NCBI RefSeq assembly: GCF_000026145.1
Contig: NC_009445.1
Coordinates: 2,604,001 to 2,668,000, forward strand
Length of the DNA: 64,000 nt
Direction: 5' to 3'
Source of the DNA: Bradyrhizobium sp. ORS 278
GTDB lineage: Bacteria; Pseudomonadota; Alphaproteobacteria; Rhizobiales; Xanthobacteraceae
Below, one piece after another: positions 1 to 8,159 of this stretch. The notes beneath the pieces were generated by a model that was not told the DNA's origin, did not search any database, and saw only the letters and a program-made list of their open reading frames with translations. Made by a program: the position numbers and the translations under genes. The stretch's first letter is position 1. Each line of letters starts with the position of its first letter.

Positions 1-1
1 C

Positions 2-130
2 GAGATCGGCGGCGGCGTCTATCGCGGCACGGCGGAGGCGATCGCGCCGGGCCAGTGGGATCTCGTGCTCGAAGGTGATTCCAGCGGTCGGCGGCTGTTC
101 CTGTCGAAGAACCGCGTGCTGCTGAACTGA
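2..130 (+). CDS. fixH: FixH C-terminus (partial, cut by window start)
   Basis: The last 42 codons of an open frame end at a TGA 14 bases before the fixI start. The tail reads EIGGGVYRGTAEAIAPGQWD and ends in VLLN. FixH is a small membrane protein encoded between fixG and fixI and needed for assembly of the cbb3-type high-affinity oxidase. The identification rests mainly on position directly ahead of fixI-fixS and on a tail that suits the family; most of the protein lies outside the window. Confidence 0.75.
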   Translation, partial: EIGGGVYRGTAEAIAPGQWDLVLEGDSSGRRLFLSKNRVLLN

Positions 131-144
131 AGGACTGACTGATC

Positions 145-2346
145 ATGCACGTGACGCGTGACTTCTCCCACTATGTGAAAGATCTCGGCAAGGGCCTCAA
201 GCACATCGACCTCGCGGTCGAGGGCGTGAGCTGCGCCGGCTGCATGGCCAAGATCGAGCGCGGCTTGTCGGCGCTGCCGGATGTGACCTTGGCGCGCGTC
301 AATCTCACCGACCGCCGCGTCGCGCTGGAGTGGAAGCAGGGCACGCTCGATCCGGCAAAATTCATCGATCGCCTCGCCGAGCTCGGCTACAAGGCCTATC
401 CGTTCGAGAAGGCGAGCGCAGAGGCCACCGAAGCCGAGGAATCGCGCTTCCTCCTGCGCTGCCTCGGCGTCGCGGCGTTCGCGACCATGAACGTGATGAT
501 GCTGTCGATCCCGGTCTGGTCCGGCAATGTCAGCGACATGCTGCCGGAGCAGCGCGACTTCTTCCACTGGCTGTCGGCCGTGATCGCGCTGCCGGCCGCG
601 GCCTATGCCGGCCAGCCGTTCTTCCGCTCGGCGTGGCGCGCCTTGAAGACCGGTAACGTCAACATGGACGTGCCGATCTGCATCGGCGTGATCCTGGCCT
701 TGGGCATGTCGATCGTCGAGACGTTCCATCACGCCGAGCACGCTTATTTCGATGCCGCGATCATGCTGCTGACCTTCCTCCTGGTCGGCCGCTATCTCGA
801 TCAGAACATGCGGCGGCGGACCCGGGCGGTCGCCGGCAATCTCGCCGCGCTGAAGGCGGAGACCGCGACCAAGTTCATCGGCCCGGATGAAATCTCCGAG
901 GTGCCCGTGGCCGCCGTCCGCGCCGGCGATCTGGTGCTGCTGCGCCCCGGCGAGCGTTGCGCCGTCGACGGCGTCGTGATCGAGGGCCGCTCCGAGATCG
1001 ACCAGAGCCTGATCACCGGCGAGACGCTGTATGTGCCGGCCGAGCAGGGCACCGCGGTCTATGCCGGCTCGCTGAACATTTCCGGCACGCTGCGCGTCCG
1101 CGTCTCGGCCGCCGCCGAGGGCACGCTGCTCGCCGAGATCACGCGCCTGCTCGACACAGCGCTGCAGGCGCGCTCGCGCTACATGCGGCTCGCCGATCGC
1201 GCCTCGCGGCTGTATGCGCCGGTGGTGCACGCCACCGCCGCGCTGACGGTGCTGGGCTGGGTGCTGGCCGGCGCGAGCTGGCACGATGCCATCGTCACCG
1301 GCATCGCCGTGCTGATCATCACCTGTCCCTGCGCGCTCGGCCTTGCCATTCCCACCGTGCAGACGGTCGCCTCCGGCGCGATGTTCAAGTCAGGCGTGCT
1401 GCTCAATGCGGGCGACGCGATCGAGCGGCTCGCCGAGGCCGATCACGTGATCTTCGATAAGACCGGCACCTTGACCTTGCCGGAGCTCGAAGTGGTCAAC
1501 GCCGCCGACATTCCGGCGGATGTCTTCTCCGTCGCCGGCCAGCTCGCGCTGTCGAGCCATCACCCCGTGGCGGCGGCGGTCGCGCAGGCCGCGAAGTCGC
1601 GGTCGCCGCTGATGGGCGCGGTCGAGGAGCCCGGGCAGGGCGTGCGCGCGGTGGTCGATGGCGTCGAGCTCCGGCTTGGCCGTCCCTCCTTCTGCGACGC
1701 CGAGGCGCTGGTGGCGCAGAGCGCCAGCGTCGATCCCGAAGCGTCCGTCGTGGCCTTCTGCCGTGGCGATCAAAAATATCTGTTCTCCGTGCGCCAGGGT
1801 TTGCGTCCCGATGCCGCGAAGATCGTCGCCGGCCTGCAGCGCCGCGGCATCAAGGTCGAAATCCTCTCGGGCGATCGCGAGGCGGCCGTCGCCGCCGCCG
1901 CGAAGGCGCTCGGGATCAGCGAATGGCGCGCCGGCGTCACCCCGGCCGACAAGATCGCTCGCGTCGAAGAGCTGAAGCGCGCCAACGTCAAGGTCATGAT
2001 GGTCGGCGACGGCATGAACGACGCGCCGTCGCTCGCTGCCGCGCATGTCTCGATGTCGCCGATCTCGGCTGCGCATCTCAGCCAGGCTACCGCCGATCTC
2101 GTCTTCCTCGGCCGTCCCTTGGCGCCGGTGCTGGCCGCGATCGACTATGCGCGCAAGGCGCTGCATCTGATGCGGCAAAATCTCTGGCTCGCGGTGCTCT
2201 ACAATCTGTTCGCCGTGCCGCTCGCCATCAGCGGCGTCGTCACGCCCTTGATCGCGGCCGCCGCGATGTCGGGCTCGTCGATCCTGGTGATGCTGAATGC
2301 GCTGCGCGCCCGCAAGGTCCGCGAGGAGGCCGCGTCATGGAAGTGA
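145..2346 (+). CDS. fixI: FixI/CcoI copper-transporting P1B-type ATPase
   Basis: This 733-residue protein is a heavy-metal P-type ATPase of the inner membrane. An N-terminal HMA metal-binding domain carries Cys30-x-x-Cys33 (VSCAGC). The membrane CPC motif is at residues 394-396, the phosphorylated DKTGT starts at Asp438, and the hinge GDGMND is at 621-626, so all catalytic signatures are intact. FixI/CcoI supplies copper for the CuB centre of cbb3 oxidase. It is followed by fixS with a 10-base overlap and preceded by the end of fixH, the standard fixGHIS order. The first ATG lies 14 bases after the fixH stop. In rhizobia the operon is usually under FixK control, but its promoter would lie left of the window. 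Confidence 0.95.
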   Translation: MHVTRDFSHYVKDLGKGLKHIDLAVEGVSCAGCMAKIERGLSALPDVTLARVNLTDRRVALEWKQGTLDPAKFIDRLAELGYKAYPFEKASAEATEAEESRFLLRCLGVAAFATMNVMMLSIPVWSGNVSDMLPEQRDFFHWLSAVIALPAAAYAGQPFFRSAWRALKTGNVNMDVPICIGVILALGMSIVETFHHAEHAYFDAAIMLLTFLLVGRYLDQNMRRRTRAVAGNLAALKAETATKFIGPDEISEVPVAAVRAGDLVLLRPGERCAVDGVVIEGRSEIDQSLITGETLYVPAEQGTAVYAGSLNISGTLRVRVSAAAEGTLLAEITRLLDTALQARSRYMRLADRASRLYAPVVHATAALTVLGWVLAGASWHDAIVTGIAVLIITCPCALGLAIPTVQTVASGAMFKSGVLLNAGDAIERLAEADHVIFDKTGTLTLPELEVVNAADIPADVFSVAGQLALSSHHPVAAAVAQAAKSRSPLMGAVEEPGQGVRAVVDGVELRLGRPSFCDAEALVAQSASVDPEASVVAFCRGDQKYLFSVRQGLRPDAAKIVAGLQRRGIKVEILSGDREAAVAAAAKALGISEWRAGVTPADKIARVEELKRANVKVMMVGDGMNDAPSLAAAHVSMSPISAAHLSQATADLVFLGRPLAPVLAAIDYARKALHLMRQNLWLAVLYNLFAVPLAISGVVTPLIAAAAMSGSSILVMLNALRARKVREEAASWK

Positions 2347-2522
2347 TGATCATTCTCGTCCCGCTCGCACTCGCACTGGGCTTGGCCGGCCTGGTCGGCT
2401 TCCTCTGGTCGCTGAAGAGCGGCCAGTACGAGGATCTCGAAGGCGCCGCCTGGCGCGCTATCGCTGATGACGACGAGCCGGCGCCGCCGGCTCAGCCGGA
2501 CGCCGCGCCGAGCCGGCCTTGA
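2337..2522 (+). CDS. fixS: FixS/CcoS cbb3 oxidase assembly protein
   Basis: A 61-residue protein with one N-terminal membrane helix (about residues 3-25, MIILVPLALALGLAGLVGFL), then a short acidic segment (SGQYEDLEG) and a Pro/Ala-rich tail. This is the typical size and shape of FixS/CcoS, which is required for insertion of haem and copper into cbb3 oxidase. The ATG overlaps the last ten bases of fixI, so translation is probably coupled. The last 31 bases overlap the end of the convergent MFS gene. The gene is easily missed because of its length, but position and helix pattern support it. Confidence 0.9.
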   Translation: MEVMIILVPLALALGLAGLVGFLWSLKSGQYEDLEGAAWRAIADDDEPAPPAQPDAAPSRP

Positions 2523-3721
2523 GCATCTGACGTCGTCAGCCGGCCCGCCAACAGCGCCGCGACGACCAGCACCGCCGCGATGCCGGCGACGCAGGCGCTC
2601 CAGCCGACCCTGTCGAACAACTGGCCGAGCACGGCCGTGCCGACGATGCCGCCGGCAAAATAGCTGGCGAGATAGAGACCGCTGGCGACACCCTGATCGT
2701 GCGTGGCGGCCTTGCCCACAAAGCCGGTGGTCACGGCCTGCGCGAAGAAGGTGCCGGCGCCGACCAGCACCATGCCGCTCAGCACCAGCGCGAGCCGTGG
2801 CGACAGCATCAGCAACAGCCCTAGTCCCGCGAGCCCCAGCGATCCCCAGATCGCAGGCCGGATGCCTGTCCGCGCGGCGATCCGTCCTGCGAGCAGGGTG
2901 GTGAGGATCGACGGCAAGAACACGACATAGACGAGCCCCAGGTGCATCATGCCGAGCGAGAGCGGCGGCCGCACCAGCACGAAGTTCACGAAGGTGAACG
3001 CACCGATGAAGGCGAACAGGATGCAGAAGCCGAGGCCGAATGCCGCGCGCAGGCGGCTGTTGCCGAGGTGGTCGAGGATGGCCGCGCTCCGCAGCGCGCT
3101 CGCGACACCTGCCATCATGCCGCCGCGTCCGAGCGTGCCGCCGACCAGCAAGGCGCCGCCGAGATTGAGCGCGGCGAAGACGTAGAAGGTGGGCGCGAGG
3201 CCGAGCTCGCCGGTCAGACTGGCTGAGAGCAGGCGCCCGACGAGGTTGCTCGCGACATTGCCGGCGATATAGGCCGCGAACGCGCCGCCGGCCTCGCTCA
3301 TGCTGCACTGCTCGCCGAGATGCGCCAGAGTGAGCGCGAACGCCGACGCCATGCACAGGCCCTGCAGGATGCGCAGACCTGCGAACACCGCAAGGTTTGG
3401 CGCGCTCGCGAGCAGCGCTGTGAAGACCGAGAGCAGCGCCAGGCTGCAGACGATCCCGATGCGGCGATCGATCAGCGGGCTGAGCAGGCCGGTCGCCAGG
3501 CTGGAGATCGCCATGCCCAGGGTGCAGGCGTTCACCGCAAGACCCATCGCGGCCGGGCTGACCTGGTAGTGCTGAATCAGCGCGGGTAGCATGGCCTGCG
3601 CGGCAAACAGATCGACGAGACTGAAGAATGCGATCAGGCCGATCACGACGGCGCGGCGGACCGTGGCCGGAACATGAGCGTGATCGGCTTGCGCCGGCGT
3701 TCGTGCGGAGATGTCCGTCAT
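2492..3721 (-). CDS. Major facilitator superfamily transporter
   Basis: A 409-residue membrane protein with about twelve hydrophobic helices and an MFS-like loop after helices 2-3 (PLIDRRIGIV). It resembles the drug/small-molecule exporter branch of MFS (YnfM/AraJ type); no substrate can be assigned. The start MTDISART was preferred over an upstream ATG 24 codons earlier because it leaves the usual short polar N-terminus before helix 1 (RRAVVIGLIAFFSLVDLFAA). It converges on fixS and the two coding regions overlap by 31 bases at their 3' ends. Confidence 0.85.
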   Translation of the reverse strand: MTDISARTPAQADHAHVPATVRRAVVIGLIAFFSLVDLFAAQAMLPALIQHYQVSPAAMGLAVNACTLGMAISSLATGLLSPLIDRRIGIVCSLALLSVFTALLASAPNLAVFAGLRILQGLCMASAFALTLAHLGEQCSMSEAGGAFAAYIAGNVASNLVGRLLSASLTGELGLAPTFYVFAALNLGGALLVGGTLGRGGMMAGVASALRSAAILDHLGNSRLRAAFGLGFCILFAFIGAFTFVNFVLVRPPLSLGMMHLGLVYVVFLPSILTTLLAGRIAARTGIRPAIWGSLGLAGLGLLLMLSPRLALVLSGMVLVGAGTFFAQAVTTGFVGKAATHDQGVASGLYLASYFAGGIVGTAVLGQLFDRVGWSACVAGIAAVLVVAALLAGRLTTSDAQGRLGAASG

Positions 3722-3799
3722 CACCCGTCCTCTCGGCTCGTGCGCGGAAGGCCGGAACGGCGGACCGCCCTTCCACGCCGAGCCGATCATCACGTTGCG

Positions 3800-4291
3800 T
3801 TACATGTTGTGGTCGTTCGGATCCTTGCGGACGTCGCCGACATAGAGGATGACCGTCTCCTTGCCGTCGTTCTTCCACCAATGCGAGGTGCCGAACACCT
3901 CCGGCCTGATATCGCCGGCCTTGTGCAGGATTGGCTCGGCGCAGTTGCTGGCATATTCGTAGATCTCGCCCTGCTGCACGAAGATCAGCGCCGGCCGATC
4001 ATCGTGGCTGTGCCACGGCACGATGCCGCCGGGCGCGATCGTCAGCTTGCGGAAGCGCAGCTCGCGGTCCTTGATGTTCGCCGGCTGCTTCTCCAGGTCG
4101 ATTGCGCCGAGCGTCACGTCGGTGACGCCGACGGCCTTCACGTCGACTTTCTCGCGCACGCCGGCCTTGATCTTGTCGGCCGGGCATTCGCCAGCGTGGG
4201 CCGCGGATCCGGTCGCGGCCAATCCGGCGAGCAGCGCCGTCGTCATCAGGAGCATCTTGATCCTGAATCGTCCCGGTGTCCTTGCGTCCAT
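3800..4291 (-). CDS. Secreted cupin-domain protein
   Basis: A 163-residue protein with a signal peptide (hydrophobic MLLMTTALLAGLAATGSA, likely cleavage after AHA near residue 33) followed by a single cupin barrel. The first cupin motif shows PGGIVPWHSHDDRPALIFVQ with a metal-ligand His pair, and a second motif contains FGTSHWW. It is probably a small periplasmic metal-binding beta-barrel, function unknown. The ATG at 4291 has a clear GGAGG seven bases upstream; longer frames extend into non-coding sequence. It lies just upstream of the MFS gene on the same strand, 78 bases apart. Confidence 0.8.
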   Translation of the reverse strand: MDARTPGRFRIKMLLMTTALLAGLAATGSAAHAGECPADKIKAGVREKVDVKAVGVTDVTLGAIDLEKQPANIKDRELRFRKLTIAPGGIVPWHSHDDRPALIFVQQGEIYEYASNCAEPILHKAGDIRPEVFGTSHWWKNDGKETVILYVGDVRKDPNDHNM

Positions 4292-4754
4292 GTCATGCCT
4301 CCAAATGATGTGCGCCGTGTCGTGCGGCGTTTCGCGGAAGCAAGCATGGCTTCGGATCGCGGATCGTGGAAATATAGGTTGGCTCTCGTCACCATAGCGC
4401 TCCGCTATCCCGGCCCATCCCGATAACCGCCCGCTATGGCCTCCATCGCGTGAAGGCATTTCATGCCGGCGCGGAGTTCATGTCTGCTTGCCGTACGTCC
4501 TGCCTGGCACATTTGAAACCGCTGACTGCTCCTTTCTCGCGAAGGGCTCTCAGCAAGGATCCGGCAGAGCCTTGCAGATTTTGGTGCCGGCTGTTTGCCG
4601 CTCACCTCATAAGCGACTAAGAAAGCGGTTCTCGATGATCGATCAGTTTGATCGTGGCCTGCTCGGTCAGGATGAGCACGAGCAGCCTAGTCAGTCGTAT
4701 GCGCGAGACCGGTGGATGGCTGATGTTCGGCCGCCTCCAGCAGAGGAGCTGCAC

Positions 4755-5468
4755 ATGACGGCACTCTCTCCCGACGATGCCGAGCGCTTGCGGCAGGCGT
4801 TCCTGCAATGCCGCGGCAGCGCCGCAACGCTGCGTGAGCAACTGGAGGCCTATGCTGCGGCGGGCCGCGAGATCTTCCCGGCCTACGCGGACGCGGTCGA
4901 CCGGCTGGTGACGCGGCTGCAGGCGAATGGCGGCGGTGAGAACGCGCCGCGCTTGGGCGAGGTGATGCCGCCATTCGTTCTGCCGGACGAGACCGGGCGG
5001 CTGGTCGATCTGCCGTCACTGCTGGCGACGGGGCCCGTCGCCGTGATGTTCTTTCGCGGCCACTGGTGTCCGTATTGTCGGCTCAGCGCCATCGCGCTCG
5101 TCCGCGCCCAAGAGCGCATTCGCGCGACTGGCGGCCGGCTCGTCGCCATCACACCGGAGCTGCAGTCCTTTGCACAGCGCTTCAAGGCCGAGACGGGGGC
5201 CGACTTTCCAGTGCTGAGCGATCTCGACAACGGCTATGCCTTGTCGCTCAACCTCGCGATCTGGCTCGGCAGCGACATCCGCGAACTGCTGGCGCATCAG
5301 GATTTCGCCGCCTTTCACGGCAACCAGGGCGGCCTGCTGCCGATCCCTGCGGTCTTCGTCGTCGGCCGGGACGGCCTCGTCAAGGCGCGCTACATCGATC
5401 CTGATTTCCGTCGCCGGATGGAGATCGACGATCTCGTTGCCGCGCTCGCGCAGGCCGCCCCCGCCTGA
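4755..5468 (+). CDS. Peroxiredoxin-like (AhpC/TSA, thioredoxin-fold) protein
   Basis: A 237-residue protein. After a helical N-terminal 60 residues comes a thioredoxin-fold domain with FFRGHWCPYC (Cys105, Cys108). CxxC directly after a beta strand is typical of the AhpC/TSA branch that uses adjacent cysteines, implying a thiol-dependent peroxidase or disulfide reductase. PAVFVVGRDGLVKARYIDP near residues 200-220 fits the conserved C-terminal strand pair. The ATG follows a GAGGAG site; an in-frame ATG at 4635 is possible but lacks support. A LysR-type regulator converges from the other strand. Confidence 0.8.
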   Translation: MTALSPDDAERLRQAFLQCRGSAATLREQLEAYAAAGREIFPAYADAVDRLVTRLQANGGGENAPRLGEVMPPFVLPDETGRLVDLPSLLATGPVAVMFFRGHWCPYCRLSAIALVRAQERIRATGGRLVAITPELQSFAQRFKAETGADFPVLSDLDNGYALSLNLAIWLGSDIRELLAHQDFAAFHGNQGGLLPIPAVFVVGRDGLVKARYIDPDFRRRMEIDDLVAALAQAAPA

Positions 5469-5486
5469 TCATGCCGGTGAGCGCGC

Positions 5487-6383
5487 TCACGCCAGCTGAC
5501 CCAGCCATTTCTGCCAGTCCCTGCCGCGCAACATGCGCATGACCGCGGATGCGACGGCGGTCCGCTCGCGGCCGGCGACGCCATAAAGGTGGATCGTCCG
5601 CCGCGCGTCGAGTCCATCCAGCGCCGTGCGCCGCAGCGTCGCCGGCAGTCTGGTGGTCTGCGGCACCACGCCGATGCCGACCCCGGCCTCGACCAATGCG
5701 ATCAGGTCGCGCTCGGAATGGACGTCATGGCTGCGCTCGATCTCGACGCCGAGCTCCCGCAGCTGCGTTCGCAGCCGCTCGCCATGCTCGCAATAGCCCC
5801 GCGACAGCAGCGCATCGCGGCCGAGTTCCGCGACGGCGATCGTGTCCTGCGCGGCGAGCCGATGCCTGTCGCTCACCGCGACGTCGAAATCCTCGGTGAA
5901 CAGCGGCCACACATCGAGCCGATCCCAGATCTCGCCGATCTCGGCGGCGATGCCGAGTTCGGCGTCGCCGCTCTTGAGATAGTCCGCAACCGCGCGGCTG
6001 CTGCCGCGCAGGAATCTGAACTCGAGCTTGTTGAACTGCCGCTGCAACTGCTCGAGCATCGGAAGCAGCACGGCGAGGTCGACCGAATTGGCGAGCGCGA
6101 TCCTGAGCGTGCCGACCTCGCCACTCTTGAAGGACGAAGCAAGGGTACGTGCGCCGGCGGCGGCCTCGTAGCACTGCTTCAGCAGCGGATACATGCGCTC
6201 GCCGAGCTCGGTCAGCTGTGCGGCCGGCCGCTCGCGCCTGAACAGGTCGCCGCCGAGCTCGGCCTCGAGCTGCTTGATGGCGCGGGTCAGCGAGGGCTGC
6301 GTGACGTTGCATTCCTCGGCCGCGCGCGTGAAGTGCAGCAGCCGGGCGACGGCAAGAAAATACCGGACCTGATGCATTTCCAT
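5487..6383 (-). CDS. LysR-family transcriptional regulator
   Basis: A 298-residue protein. The N-terminal winged helix-turn-helix reads YFLAVARLLHFTRAAEECNV then TQPSLTRAIKQLEAELGGDL, the classic LysR signature, followed by a periplasmic-binding-like effector domain. The start at MEMHQVRYF is the standard LysR beginning; upstream in-frame codons look non-coding. LysR proteins often control a divergent neighbour. Here the divergent neighbour is the deleted dehydrogenase remnant and the patatin gene, while the peroxiredoxin gene converges with it. The target is unknown. Confidence 0.88.
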   Translation of the reverse strand: MEMHQVRYFLAVARLLHFTRAAEECNVTQPSLTRAIKQLEAELGGDLFRRERPAAQLTELGERMYPLLKQCYEAAAGARTLASSFKSGEVGTLRIALANSVDLAVLLPMLEQLQRQFNKLEFRFLRGSSRAVADYLKSGDAELGIAAEIGEIWDRLDVWPLFTEDFDVAVSDRHRLAAQDTIAVAELGRDALLSRGYCEHGERLRTQLRELGVEIERSHDVHSERDLIALVEAGVGIGVVPQTTRLPATLRRTALDGLDARRTIHLYGVAGRERTAVASAVMRMLRGRDWQKWLGQLA

Positions 6384-6570
6384 GGATCGCTCCGTTCCAC
6401 CGGGCCCAGATCGCCCGGCTTCAATCTGACTGGGGACTACCAACTGGCATCACCCGATGGCGATAGAGGCATCCTATCGTACGGCAAGCCAAACGGCATT
6501 TCCGCCGGTCACTCTCGCCCGGCAGATTACCCGTGATCGAGCAATCCACGAAGTGATCGAAGGATACGCC

Positions 6571-6696
6571 ATGGCTGCAGATACGATGACGACCGGGGCT
6601 TCGTTACGTTCGCTGGCCGGCCGCGTCGTCGTGGTCACGGGGTCGACCAGCGGCATCGGCCTCGGCATCGCGCGCGGCGGCTGGACCGCGCACTGA
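6571..6696 (+). pseudogene. 3-hydroxybutyrate dehydrogenase remnant with in-frame internal deletion
   Basis: A 41-codon frame begins with a good ribosome site (AAGGA) and encodes a normal short-chain dehydrogenase N-terminus: LAGRVVVVTGSTSGIGLGIA, the Rossmann glycine motif of the 3-hydroxybutyrate dehydrogenase group. At residue 35 it jumps to GGWTAH and stops. GGWTA(Q/H) is the characteristic extreme C-terminus of that enzyme. The simplest reading is a precise in-frame loss of roughly 220 codons, leaving both ends of the gene. The product cannot be an active enzyme. It lies 70 bases before the patatin-like gene. Confidence 0.75.
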
Positions 6697-6766
6697 CGGT
6701 GCGGTGTAACAAGAGAACTCGCAACAACGAACAACAACCGAACATGCATCACACAGGAGGGGAGAC

Positions 6767-7918
6767 ATGGCCGAGGTCAATGATGGTTCGCGGATGATCT
6801 TCGATCGCAGCAAGCTGCCCGGGCAGGTGGTCCTCGTTCTCCAGGGCGGCGGCGCGCTGGGATCGTATCAGGCCGGCGTCTATCAGGCGCTGCACGAGGC
6901 GGGCCTCGAGCCGGACTGGGTGATCGGAACGTCGATCGGAGCCATCAATGCCGCGCTGATCGCCGGCAGTCCGGGACAGGAGCGGATGGCGCGGCTGCAC
7001 GAGTTCTGGAAGCGGATGCACCACCGGCCGGGCTGGACGCTGCGCACGGCCTTCCCGGATTTCAACGACCGCCTGTCCTATTGGACCACCGTGACGCATG
7101 GCATTCCCGGCTTCTTCCGTCCCAACGCGCTGGCCCATGCCGGTGACGCCTATCCGCTCGGGGCCGAGCAGGCGGGCTACTACTCGACAGGCCCGCTGCG
7201 CGAAACGCTGCAGGAGCTGGTCGACTTCGATCTCCTGAACAAAGCCGGGCTTCGTCTCACGGTGGGCGCCGCGCATGTCCAGAGCAGCCGGATGCATTAC
7301 TTTGACAGCCGCGACGCCGCGATCGATATACGTCACATCCTGGCCTCGGGCGCATTGCCGCCGGCCTTTCCCGCGGTGCGCATCGACGGCGAGTTGTATT
7401 GGGATGGCGGCATCCTGTCGAACACGCCGACCGAGGTGGTGTTCGACGACAACCCGCGCAAGAACTCTCTGATCTTCGCGGTGCATTTGTGGAATCCGCA
7501 CGGCCCGGAGCCCGTGACGATGGCGGAGGTGTTCAACCGTCACAAGGACGTCCAGTATTCGAGCCGGATCGCCAGCCATATCGTCCGCCAGCAGCAGACG
7601 CACCGCTTGCGGCACATCATCAACGAGCTGGCTGCGCGGCTGCCGGAGCATCTGCGCAACGATCCGGCCGTTCGCGAGCTTGCCAGCTACGGTTGCCAGA
7701 CGCGCATGCATGTCGTCCGGCTGTTGGCGCCGCAACTGGAGCGCGAGAGCCATACCAAGGACATCGACTTCAGCGAACGCGGGATCACGATGCGCTGGAG
7801 CGCCGGTTATCAGCACACCCGCTCCGCGCTGGAGCAGATGCCGTGGCAGGGCGAGTTCGATCCGCTCTCAGGCGTGGTGCTGCATGAACCGGCGGTGACG
7901 GCCGTTGCCGCGGAGTAG
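6767..7918 (+). CDS. Patatin-like phospholipase family protein
   Basis: A 383-residue protein. Its N-terminal patatin domain has the oxyanion-hole glycines (VLQGGGALGSYQAG), the nucleophile elbow GTSIG with Ser56, and the catalytic Asp213 in YWDGGILSNTP, so the Ser-Asp dyad is intact. A C-terminal region of about 120 residues (RHIINELAARLPEH and following) resembles the helical extension of bacterial patatins of the DUF3734 type. Likely a lipid acyl hydrolase. A strong GGAGGGGAG site precedes the ATG. The upstream dehydrogenase remnant suggests this gene once belonged to a 3-hydroxybutyrate/PHB operon. Confidence 0.88.
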   Translation: MAEVNDGSRMIFDRSKLPGQVVLVLQGGGALGSYQAGVYQALHEAGLEPDWVIGTSIGAINAALIAGSPGQERMARLHEFWKRMHHRPGWTLRTAFPDFNDRLSYWTTVTHGIPGFFRPNALAHAGDAYPLGAEQAGYYSTGPLRETLQELVDFDLLNKAGLRLTVGAAHVQSSRMHYFDSRDAAIDIRHILASGALPPAFPAVRIDGELYWDGGILSNTPTEVVFDDNPRKNSLIFAVHLWNPHGPEPVTMAEVFNRHKDVQYSSRIASHIVRQQQTHRLRHIINELAARLPEHLRNDPAVRELASYGCQTRMHVVRLLAPQLERESHTKDIDFSERGITMRWSAGYQHTRSALEQMPWQGEFDPLSGVVLHEPAVTAVAAE

Positions 7919-8159
7919 CGGACGGCGTTCCTCAGCGGATCATTTGTAGTTAAAGGTGCGGTCGGAGGGCATTTCGATACCGCCCGATCCCCTCGCTTTA
8001 AGGGATTAGTCGTCATTCGATCTTAATCATTAAGGCGCGCGGCAGCGGTGCCGCGATCTGCTTTGCCTACCATGGCGGAGTTTGCAGGCCGGTGCGCGTA
8101 TGCGCGGCGGCGGCTGGAGACTCCGGCCGGGCGCGCAAACATCTGATTAGGAATGGCCG

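Noticed and set aside
2199..3881. A minus-strand open frame of 560 codons over fixI/fixS and the MFS gene
   Set aside because: Arg/Ala-rich shadow of the real MFS gene in another frame; no domain.
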